A program made the position numbers and the translations under genes. 64,000 bases of DNA from Flavobacterium hiemivividum (lineage in GTDB: Bacteria; Bacteroidota; Bacteroidia; Flavobacteriales; Flavobacteriaceae), in assembly GCF_004349145.1 (NCBI RefSeq), contig NZ_SMFO01000010.1, forward strand, positions 1-64,000, written 5' to 3'. The notes beneath the pieces were generated by a model, which was not told the DNA's origin, ran no database searches, and saw nothing but the letters and a program-made list of their open reading frames with translations. Of the stretch, positions 39,060 to 46,165 are shown piece by piece. Position 1 is the stretch's first letter. Each line of letters opens with the position of its first letter.

Positions 39060-40079
39060 TTAATTTTTTAAAATAAGTTCAAGTATAAATCCGATTAAAG
39101 CAGTCAATCCATTAATTGATAAACCAATTAATAATGTTACAAATAATCCATTAATCAGCTGTTTGTTTTCTTTTCTAATTTCTGTAAACCTATTTTTATC
39201 ACCTTTGGTAAATTCAAACATAGGATTTCTTTTCAATTTATTTATTTGCTTATGCATCATTCTATTTGATAATAGTTGACCGAATTTATAAAACATATAA
39301 AAAACCCCTATAGAAAGAGTGATAAAAAAGAACATCTTCTGATTTATATCCTTTGGTAATATTTCAATTTCATTATTAATACTTATGCTAAATAAATAAT
39401 TAAGTAATATGATGGCTGAAGTAAGGAAAGAGAAAACTATTAAATTCTGAAATTTGACTTCATGTTTTAATATAAATTTAATTAATTTATGCTCTTCGCT
39501 GTTTTTTGGCAAAGCTTCATACCACTCACTTACTGTTATTTTTAATTGATTACAAATTTGAGCATTTATAAAATCAATTTTACAAGACATTTGCGCTTGA
39601 GCTTCTTCTAATTCATATTCATCACCACCTTGGAAAACTACTTGAATCATTTCACTTGGTTTTAAACTATTTCCAATTCTAACTCGCATTGTATGAGTTT
39701 GAGGAACATTATGAAATTGATTTTGAAATAATAAATTAAAGTCCCATTCTATACTAATGTATTTTGTTCTTGCAGAAATATTCCAATCTGTATTTTTAAA
39801 TTCGTTCCAATTGCCAAATGTTTTTATTTCTTTATTTTCTAAACCTACATTTACATTTACGATATCTGTAATCAATTTATGCACTTCTAATATTTTGTAA
39901 ACTTTATCATTTAATTCTAAGACATCTTCAAATGAAAATTGCTTAAATTCTGTAAACAGCTTAATATCAGTGTCTCTTTTTCCTTTTATTAAATAATATA
40001 ACGATTGAAATTGTTTAATTTGCGATTCATCAATAATCGCTATATCATTTGCAGCTTGACTTGGTGTACTGTTTTTCAT
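39060..40079 (-). CDS. Unrecognised membrane protein, soluble N-domain plus C-terminal helices
   Basis: 339 residues. No signal peptide. Residues ~1-210 are soluble and include a central WNISARTKYISIEWDFNLLF and VRIGNSLKPSEMIQVVFQGG. Three to four hydrophobic helices follow (about 225-245, 258-278, 310-335) with a basic linker between them. AT-richness resembles other accessory genes here. I do not recognise a family; the orientation (N-terminal cytoplasmic domain, C-terminal membrane part) suggests a sensor or a membrane-tethered effector, but this is only a guess. Confidence 0.7.
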   Translation of the reverse strand: MKNSTPSQAANDIAIIDESQIKQFQSLYYLIKGKRDTDIKLFTEFKQFSFEDVLELNDKVYKILEVHKLITDIVNVNVGLENKEIKTFGNWNEFKNTDWNISARTKYISIEWDFNLLFQNQFHNVPQTHTMRVRIGNSLKPSEMIQVVFQGGDEYELEEAQAQMSCKIDFINAQICNQLKITVSEWYEALPKNSEEHKLIKFILKHEVKFQNLIVFSFLTSAIILLNYLFSISINNEIEILPKDINQKMFFFITLSIGVFYMFYKFGQLLSNRMMHKQINKLKRNPMFEFTKGDKNRFTEIRKENKQLINGLFVTLLIGLSINGLTALIGFILELILKN

Positions 40080-40615
40080 TTATTAGTTTTTTTTATAAAA
40101 TTGTTTACAAATTTTCTATAACATCAAATATATACTTCTTTTTCACTCCGTCAACTTAGTAATTATGTTTTTTCTTACTATTTTTTTTTAAGACTTATAT
40201 AGATCTGGCGTGTCCCAGAGTTTCGCGAGACAATCCTTCATTGTGTTATTTAATCTAAAAAGATTGTAACAACCGGATAATATATCAAGAGCCACTGCCG
40301 TTGTGATTAAAGAAGTAGAACAGTGCAATCACAAAGAAAACGTTGTTAGAATTTAGTATAAAATCAGCTGAAAGACGTCATCTTTTTTCATTATAAACAG
40401 TTTTAATTTCTAAATTTATCGCCCAATAAACTCCCCTCCTTTGGCCGTATAATTTATCAAGAAAAATTATCATAATATTAGCAAGTTAAAGCTTCAAAAA
40501 TCTGTAAATTGGCAGAATAAAACTGCGGTTATAGCGTGCTAAAGCAATCAATTGTGAGCTTCCTATTTCTTAGTGATGACAGCAAAATAACAAGACAAAT
40601 ACGAATTATACATAT
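40080..40615. other. 536-bp gap before porX
   Basis: No feature is strong. One plus-strand frame (about 40184-40360) is open for some 60 codons except for a single TAA, reading FARQSFIVLFNLKRL then, after the stop, NISRATAVVIKEVEQCN; this could be a degenerate gene but is short enough to be chance. No tRNA and no terminator are seen. Confidence 0.3.
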
Positions 40616-42169
40616 ATGGATAAGATAAAAATACTTTGGGTAGACGATGAAATCGATTATTTAAAACCACACATATTATTCCTAGAAAAGAAAAATTACA
40701 GTGTTACGACCTGTAATAACGGCCGTGATGCCATTGATATTTTCGATAATGAAAATTTTGATATCGTTTTTCTAGATGAAAACATGCCCGGAATGAGCGG
40801 TCTAGAAACACTGTCTGAAATGAAGGAGAAAAAGTCGGCTGTTCCCATGATTATGATTACTAAAAGTGAGGAAGAGTACATCATGGAGGAAGCAATAGGT
40901 TCTAAAATTGCCGATTACCTGATTAAACCAGTGAACCCAAATCAGATTTTATTGAGTTTAAAGAAGAATCTCGATCACTCGCGACTAATTTCGCAAAAAA
41001 CCACTTTAGACTATCAGAAAGAATTTCGTAAAATTTCTATGGAAATGGCGATGGTGAATTCTTATGAAGACTGGGTGGAATTGTATAAAAAATTGATTTT
41101 TTGGGAGCTTAATCTCGAGAATATCAACGATCATGGGATGATTGAGATTTTAGAATCTCAAAAAGCGGAAGCTAACTCGCAGTTTGGAAAATTCATCGAG
41201 CGCAATTATGAAGATTGGTTTTTACCAAAGGCTGACAAACCCATTCAATCGCATACTTTATTCAGAGAATTAGTCGTTCCTGAAATTGTAAAGAAAGAGA
41301 AACCCATTTTGTTTGTGGTGATTGACAATTTGCGCTACGACCAGTGGAAAACATTTGAAAGCGAAGTCGCTAACTATTATAAACTGGAAAAAGAAGTGCC
41401 TTACTTCTCTATTCTTCCCACCGCAACGCAATATGCTCGAAACGCTATTTTCTCTGGTTTGACACCACTGGAGATGGAAACTAAGTTTCCACAATACTGG
41501 AAAAATGATCCGGAAGAAGGCGGTAAAAACCTATATGAAGCTGAGTTTTTATCAGCACAATTAAAACGTCTTGGATTAAACATCAAAGAGGATTATTTCA
41601 AAATAACCAACTTGGCTGCCGGTAAAAAGCTGGTAGAAAATTTCAAAGGACTTAGAGACAACGACCTGGTTACCGTAGTTTATAATTTTGTAGATATGTT
41701 ATCCCACGCCAAAACCGAAATGGACGTGGTAAAAGAGCTCGCTTCAGATGATAAGGCGTACCGCTCTTTGACATTGAGCTGGTTCAAGAATTCTCCACTG
41801 CTAGAAATCATCCAGCAAGCACAAAAACTAGGTTTCAAACTGATTATAACCACAGACCACGGAACTATAAATGTAAAAAACCCGTCCAAAGTCGTGGGCG
41901 ATAAAAACACCAGCCTTAATTTGCGTTACAAAACTGGACGCAGCCTGACCTATGAATACAAAGATGTTTATGCGGTAAAAGATCCAAAAAAAATAGGTTT
42001 ACCTACCATTAATATGAGTAGTTCTTATATTTTTGCAAAAAACGATTTGTTTCTGGCCTATGTAAATAACTTCAATCATTATGTGAGTTATTATAGAAAT
42101 ACCTATCAACACGGTGGAATTTCATTAGAAGAAATGATTATACCGTGTTTAATTTTTAATCCGAAATAG
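40616..42169 (+). CDS. porX: PorX: T9SS two-component response regulator with PglZ domain
   Basis: 517 residues. The receiver domain (1-~120) opens KILWVDDEIDYLKPH with the phospho-acceptor Asp54 in DIVFLDENMPGMSG and the conserved Lys in DYLIKPVNP. The C-terminal ~320 residues are a PglZ/alkaline-phosphatase-superfamily domain (LFVVIDNLRYDQWKTFE; ILPTATQYARNAIFSG; LIITTDHGTINV). This pairing is specific to PorX, which with PorY controls type IX secretion genes in Bacteroidota and can act on cyclic oligonucleotide-type phosphodiesters. It begins a short run of conserved neighbours (tsaE, GNAT, ald). Confidence 0.95.
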   Translation: MDKIKILWVDDEIDYLKPHILFLEKKNYSVTTCNNGRDAIDIFDNENFDIVFLDENMPGMSGLETLSEMKEKKSAVPMIMITKSEEEYIMEEAIGSKIADYLIKPVNPNQILLSLKKNLDHSRLISQKTTLDYQKEFRKISMEMAMVNSYEDWVELYKKLIFWELNLENINDHGMIEILESQKAEANSQFGKFIERNYEDWFLPKADKPIQSHTLFRELVVPEIVKKEKPILFVVIDNLRYDQWKTFESEVANYYKLEKEVPYFSILPTATQYARNAIFSGLTPLEMETKFPQYWKNDPEEGGKNLYEAEFLSAQLKRLGLNIKEDYFKITNLAAGKKLVENFKGLRDNDLVTVVYNFVDMLSHAKTEMDVVKELASDDKAYRSLTLSWFKNSPLLEIIQQAQKLGFKLIITTDHGTINVKNPSKVVGDKNTSLNLRYKTGRSLTYEYKDVYAVKDPKKIGLPTINMSSSYIFAKNDLFLAYVNNFNHYVSYYRNTYQHGGISLEEMIIPCLIFNPK

Positions 42170-42216
42170 TCAATTCAAAAAAACTTGAAACCTTAAACTT
42201 TAAACAAATTTTTAAA

Positions 42217-42624
42217 ATGGAAATTACTTTTTCATTAGATGAAATCGAAAACGCTGCACAAGCCGTTGTTGCTAAAAAACCTAATAAAGTGATCCTTTTT
42301 CACGGAGAAATGGGTGCTGGAAAAACCACTTTTATCAAACAACTAGCCAAAGAACTTGGGGTTACAGAAGCGACGAGTAGTCCAACCTTTTCTTTAGTTA
42401 ACGAGTATCATACTACTAACAATCAGGTTGTTTACCATTTTGATTTTTACAGATTAAAAAACGAAGTGGAAGCACTAGATATGGGTGTTGATGAATACTT
42501 ATATTCTGGAAACTGGTGTTTTATCGAATGGGCCGAAAATATCCCAAACCTAATCCCAGATTCCCACTCTGTTATTACAATCCAAGAACTAGCCGGCGGC
42601 AAACGACTATTAAAATTAAGCTAA
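42217..42624 (+). CDS. tsaE: tRNA N6-adenosine threonylcarbamoyltransferase ATPase subunit TsaE
   Basis: 135 residues with Walker A HGEMGAGKTTFIKQL, the TsaE switch SSPTFSLVNEYH, the conserved HFDFYRLKN and a Walker-B-like WCFIEWAENIP. It is the ATPase of the TsaBDE complex that makes t6A37 in tRNAs decoding ANN codons. It follows porX by 47 bp, a placement common in Bacteroidota. Confidence 0.95.
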   Translation: MEITFSLDEIENAAQAVVAKKPNKVILFHGEMGAGKTTFIKQLAKELGVTEATSSPTFSLVNEYHTTNNQVVYHFDFYRLKNEVEALDMGVDEYLYSGNWCFIEWAENIPNLIPDSHSVITIQELAGGKRLLKLS

Positions 42625-42639
42625 AGAAATACAAAAAAT

Positions 42640-43110
42640 ATGAACGCCGAGAATACAGTTGCAATCATCCCTTTTTCTTCAGATTTGAAGGAACCTATAA
42701 AAACTTTAAACCTAGAATGGCTTAACAAATATTTTAAGGTCGAGCCCAAAGACGAGCTCGTGCTTTCTAATCCGCAAGAAGAAATCATTGATAAAGGTGG
42801 AATGATCTTTTATGCTAAATACAATGATAAAATTGTAGGTACTGTTTCCTTGCTAAAAATGAACGAATCTGAATTTGAGCTGAGCAAAATGGCCGTTACT
42901 GATGGCGTTCAAGGTCTAGGAATAGGAAAAAAACTCATGGAACACTGCGTTAAAACTGCCGAAGAAAAGCAACTTAAAAAGATAATTATCTATTCGAATA
43001 GAAAGCTAGTTCCCGCCATCACTTTGTATGAAAAATTCGGTTTTAAGGAAATTCCTTTAGAAGCTGGTGTTTATGAAAGAGCCGATATAAAAATGGAAAA
43101 AATAATTTAA
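42640..43110 (+). CDS. GNAT family N-acetyltransferase
   Basis: 156 residues. The acetyl-CoA loop AVTDGVQGLGIGKKLMEHC (Q/R-x-x-G-x-G/A form) is near residues 87-105, preceded by beta-strand motif IVGTVSLLK and followed by YEKFGFKEIPL. Substrate unknown. It starts 15 bp after tsaE and probably shares its transcript. Confidence 0.88.
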   Translation: MNAENTVAIIPFSSDLKEPIKTLNLEWLNKYFKVEPKDELVLSNPQEEIIDKGGMIFYAKYNDKIVGTVSLLKMNESEFELSKMAVTDGVQGLGIGKKLMEHCVKTAEEKQLKKIIIYSNRKLVPAITLYEKFGFKEIPLEAGVYERADIKMEKII

Positions 43111-43205
43111 GGTTTCAAAATCATTCTTGTTCGAATATTTAAACCCGTTTAAAGCCTGTTTTTTAATCTTTTTACGTAATTTTACCTCTAATAATCACTT
43201 TATCA

Positions 43206-44405
43206 ATGTCAATAGCAATAACTCCTTTCACTAAACAACAGTTGTTACCGCAGGAAGAAAAACTCGAGCTAAGCCGAAGAAAAAGCGATCTTTTTATTGG
43301 TATCCCAAAAGAAACCAGCTATCAAGAACGCCGTATCTGCCTGACTCCAGATGCTGTTAACTCATTAACTTTCAACGGACATCGCGTAATGATAGAATCA
43401 GGAGCGGGTGAAAGTTCTAGTTATTCTGATAAGGAATATAGTGCTGCTGGTGCCGAGGTGACACAAGATACCGCCAAGGTTTTTGGTTGTCCAATGGTTT
43501 TAAAAGTTGGTCCTCCTACCCTCGCTGAGATTGCCTTAATGAACAATCAAACTATTCTTATCTCATCGATTCAGTTAAAAACGATGAAGAAAAATTATTT
43601 TGAAGCTTTGAGCAAAAAAAAGATCACCGCCTTAGCTTTCGAATACATAAAAGATGAAGACGATAGCTATCCGGCAGTAAGATCTTCTAGTGAAATTGCA
43701 GGCACTGCTTCAATTTTAATTGCCGCAGAACTGATGATTACTAACGAATTCGGAAAAGGATTACTGTTTGGGAACATCACCGGAGTTCCACCTACAGATG
43801 TCGTTATTTTAGGCGCTGGAACGGTGGGAGAATTTGCCGCTAAAACCGCCCTTGGATTAGGAGCAAGTGTAAAAGTTTTTGATAATTCAATCACTAAATT
43901 ACGAAGATTACAAAACAATCTGAACCAACGTATTTTTACCTCCACCATACAATCTAAAGCCTTACTAAAAGCATTAAGACGTTGTGATGTCGCCATTGGC
44001 GCGATGAGTGGCGTAGAACGCTGTCCAGTTATCGTAACAGAAACTATGGTCGAACACATGAAAAGCGGCGCGGTAATCGTCGATGTCAGCATTGATACTG
44101 GAGGTTGCTTTGAAACCTCAGAGGTTACCACTCATGAAAAACCAACGTTTATAAGAAGTAATGTCGTTCATTATTGTGTTCCTAATATTCCTTCGCGTTA
44201 TCCAAAATCTGCTTCATTGTCTATAAGTAATATAATCTCGCCCTTTTTAATGCAAATTGCTGCCGATGGAGGCATTGAAAGCGCCATTCGATGCGACAGC
44301 GGATTAAAACACGGCGTTTATTTTTACCACGGTATTTTGACAAATAAAGTCATGGGAGATTGGTTTGATTTACCTAACAACGACATCAATTTAATTGTGT
44401 TTTAA
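43206..44405 (+). CDS. ald: Alanine dehydrogenase
   Basis: 399 residues. The N-terminal substrate domain has FIGIPKETSYQERRICLTP and HRVMIESGAGESS, and a Rossmann NAD-binding motif VVILGAGTVGEFAAKTALGL is near residue 205. It interconverts alanine and pyruvate plus ammonia. The sequence is closer to the alanine dehydrogenase/NAD transhydrogenase family than to saccharopine dehydrogenase; substrate assignment is by family. Confidence 0.85.
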   Translation: MSIAITPFTKQQLLPQEEKLELSRRKSDLFIGIPKETSYQERRICLTPDAVNSLTFNGHRVMIESGAGESSSYSDKEYSAAGAEVTQDTAKVFGCPMVLKVGPPTLAEIALMNNQTILISSIQLKTMKKNYFEALSKKKITALAFEYIKDEDDSYPAVRSSSEIAGTASILIAAELMITNEFGKGLLFGNITGVPPTDVVILGAGTVGEFAAKTALGLGASVKVFDNSITKLRRLQNNLNQRIFTSTIQSKALLKALRRCDVAIGAMSGVERCPVIVTETMVEHMKSGAVIVDVSIDTGGCFETSEVTTHEKPTFIRSNVVHYCVPNIPSRYPKSASLSISNIISPFLMQIAADGGIESAIRCDSGLKHGVYFYHGILTNKVMGDWFDLPNNDINLIVF

Positions 44406-44425
44406 GTAAACTTCCGCTACCTTTG
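44395..44425 (+). promoter_or_regulatory. Promoter of the DUF4258 gene inside the ald 3' end
   Basis: TTG (44395-44397), then 20 bp, then TACCTTTG (44418-44425): a complete match to the Bacteroidota -33/-7 layout, 15 bp before the ATG at 44441. Confidence 0.65.
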
Positions 44426-44440
44426 CACAAAAAATAATTC

Positions 44441-44815
44441 ATGAAATTCTTCCATCGTTTTGCCTACTATTTAGTGGGATTAGTTATAGGTCTTTTTTTT
44501 GTATCCATGATATTTAGCGGAAAAGATACCCGCTGTAATTATTTTCCAAATGCCAGAGTTTTAAATGATTTGAGAACAAAGCCTTTTCACTATTCTGATA
44601 AAGCAACTCAGATACTAGCCGAAAAATGGATCGATACCGCTGATATCAAAAACACACTTGAATTTGGAGATGTTGATTTTGATAATAGCAACACTGAGTT
44701 TAGAAAAGCAAAACTTTATGTAATCGAAGGTAAAACAACTAAAGGACAAGAGATTATATTAAAAATAAGCAACCGGGAAGACAGAGCTACTCTAGAAGAT
44801 ATTATCAAAAAATAG
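44441..44815 (+). CDS. DUF4258 domain protein, membrane-anchored
   Basis: 124 residues. One N-terminal membrane helix (about 8-26, YLVGLVIGLFFVSMIFSG), then a soluble domain with FHYSDKATQILAEKWID, KAKLYVIEGKTTKGQEIIL and KISNREDRATLEDII, matching DUF4258. Function unknown. Own promoter and terminator. Confidence 0.8.
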   Translation: MKFFHRFAYYLVGLVIGLFFVSMIFSGKDTRCNYFPNARVLNDLRTKPFHYSDKATQILAEKWIDTADIKNTLEFGDVDFDNSNTEFRKAKLYVIEGKTTKGQEIILKISNREDRATLEDIIKK

Positions 44816-44865
44816 ACAGCTTAAAAAATAAGGCAGATTCATTATTTGGGCGTGCCACCATCTTT

Positions 44866-44906
44866 AAAAAGGGCTCCTTACTTTGCGGTAAGGAGCCCTT
44901 TTTAAA
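44866..44906 (+). terminator. Strong terminator after the DUF4258 gene
   Basis: Perfect 15-bp arms AAAAAGGGCTCCTTA (44866-44880) and its inverse (44889-44903), 8-nt loop, T/A run. Confidence 0.9.
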
Positions 44907-44910
44907 TATG

Positions 44911-44965
44911 CTGTCGGGCTTTACGCTCCGCTGTGGCGGACTGCTTCAATCCCTCACGCGGTCCA
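44911..44965. other. GC-rich intergenic block
   Basis: A block of about 55 bp far richer in G+C than the surroundings (GTCGGGCTTTACGCTCCGCT and TTCAATCCCTCACGCGGTC parts). It is non-coding. I recall similar phrases as dispersed intergenic sequence in Flavobacterium, but could not verify. Confidence 0.35.
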
Positions 44966-44992
44966 GAATTACATCAAAAAAACAGCAATAAA

Positions 44993-45115
44993 CAAACCCT
45001 TATAGACTGCAAGTCTACACCGCTCGATTACGGATATTGACCGCAAATTCAAAAATTATTACTATTTATAAATTTGCGAATTTACGTTTTGAACATTTTA
45101 GCTTCTAAATCCAGT
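44993..45115 (+). repeat. Dispersed intergenic repeat, copy B
   Basis: Shorter version of the family seen at 27738 and 59219: TATAGACTGCAAG, then GACCGCAAATTCAAAAATTATT and, 12-15 bp later, the complementary AAATTTGCGAATTTACG. The central hairpin is retained, while the 3' AAAGCGAGAT block is missing or degenerate. Confidence 0.65.
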
Positions 45116-45205
45116 ACAGGCGACAACTTCGAGAAATTAATTAAAATAAAACCACTATTCACTTACATATTTGAAAAAAGAGTTACATTAGTATCACGGA
45201 TTGCT

Positions 45206-45300
45206 AGACCAGATAGAAGCGGTATCCTTTTTAATTTTTATCTTTAAAAAAATTAAAAAGATAGAAGCGTCCCGAAGCATCGGGAGCTGGAGAAAGCTCC
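45206..45300 (+). ncRNA. Structured intergenic element resembling the Flavo-1 RNA
   Basis: GATAGAAGCGGTATCC is followed by a long AT stem (CTTTTTAATTTTT paired with AAAATTAAAAAG) and a second GATAGAAGCG, then two small GC hairpins (TCCCGAAGCATCGGGA; GGAGCTGGAGAAAGCTCC). This layout, ending just 32 bp before the LOG-family gene, resembles the Flavo-1 conserved RNA motif common in Flavobacteria. The match is from memory; no covariance model was run. Confidence 0.45.
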
Positions 45301-45331
45301 AGAAAATAATAGTTAAAAATAAATTACCATT

Positions 45332-46060
45332 ATGAGATTAGAAGATTTTGACAATGACGAGGATAAAATAATCCAAGACCGCTTAAAGCAAAAGAACTGG
45401 AATGAGATCAGGACTAATGACAGCTGGGCGATTTTTAAAATTATGGCCGAATTTGTAAATGGTTATGAGGCGATGGGACGTATAGGTCCCTGTGTATCCA
45501 TTTTTGGATCAGCGCGAACAAAGCCCGAGGATCCTTATTATTTACTTGCCGAAAAAATAGCTTTCAAAATCAGTAAAGCCGGTTACGGTGTTATTACTGG
45601 TGGAGGTCCTGGTATTATGGAAGCGGGTAACAAAGGCGCACACCTAGGCGGAGGAACTTCGGTGGGATTGAATATTGTATTGCCATTCGAACAACATTTC
45701 AACCCTTACATTGACGCCGACAAAAACCTGAATTTTGATTACTTCTTTGTTAGAAAAGTTATGTTTGTCAAATATTCCCAAGGATTTGTGGTCATGCCAG
45801 GCGGATTCGGAACATTAGATGAGCTGTTTGAAGCGATGACTTTGATTCAGACGAAGAAAATTGCAAAATTCCCGATTATATTAGTCGGAACTCAATTCTG
45901 GTCTGGATTAATTGATTGGGTCAAAAAAGTGTTAATCGAAAGAGAAAAGACAGTGAGCCCAGAAGATTTAAACCTAATAAAAATTGTTGACACCGAGGAC
46001 GAAGTCGTTCATGTTTTAGATAATTTCTATAAAAAATACAATTTGAAACCAAATTTTTAA
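45332..46060 (+). CDS. LOG family protein (cytokinin riboside 5'-monophosphate phosphoribohydrolase-like)
   Basis: 242 residues with the two LOG signatures: GGGPGIMEAGNKGAHLGGG (near residue 90) and PGGFGTLDELFEAMT (near 150). The Rossmann-like fold binds the nucleotide monophosphate and hydrolyses the N-glycosidic bond. In bacteria these enzymes mostly act as nucleotide 5'-monophosphate nucleosidases. Monocistronic, preceded by the Flavo-1-like element. Confidence 0.93.
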   Translation: MRLEDFDNDEDKIIQDRLKQKNWNEIRTNDSWAIFKIMAEFVNGYEAMGRIGPCVSIFGSARTKPEDPYYLLAEKIAFKISKAGYGVITGGGPGIMEAGNKGAHLGGGTSVGLNIVLPFEQHFNPYIDADKNLNFDYFFVRKVMFVKYSQGFVVMPGGFGTLDELFEAMTLIQTKKIAKFPIILVGTQFWSGLIDWVKKVLIEREKTVSPEDLNLIKIVDTEDEVVHVLDNFYKKYNLKPNF

Positions 46061-46065
46061 AAACG

Positions 46066-46096
46066 AAAGCTGTTCTGAGGAGCAGCTTTTTTTTTT
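46066..46096 (+). terminator. Terminator after the LOG gene
   Basis: Arms AAAGCTGTTC (46066-46075) and GAGCAGCTTT (46080-46089), one G-U type mismatch, TGAG loop, then ten Ts. Confidence 0.85.
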
Positions 46097-46165
46097 GTCC
46101 TAAAAAAATTATTTCTTTTTTACCCAAGTAAATGGATTAAGTGTATATTGTAGACTACTAACGAG

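Noticed and set aside
40184..40360. Frame open apart from one TAA, possibly a dead gene
   Set aside because: About 60 codons with a stop is within chance in AT-rich DNA and I could not recognise a family.
44911..44965. GC-rich block as a possible attachment site or tRNA remnant
   Set aside because: No tRNA-like arms or CCA end are visible and no integrase gene is near; kept only as an anonymous GC-rich block.
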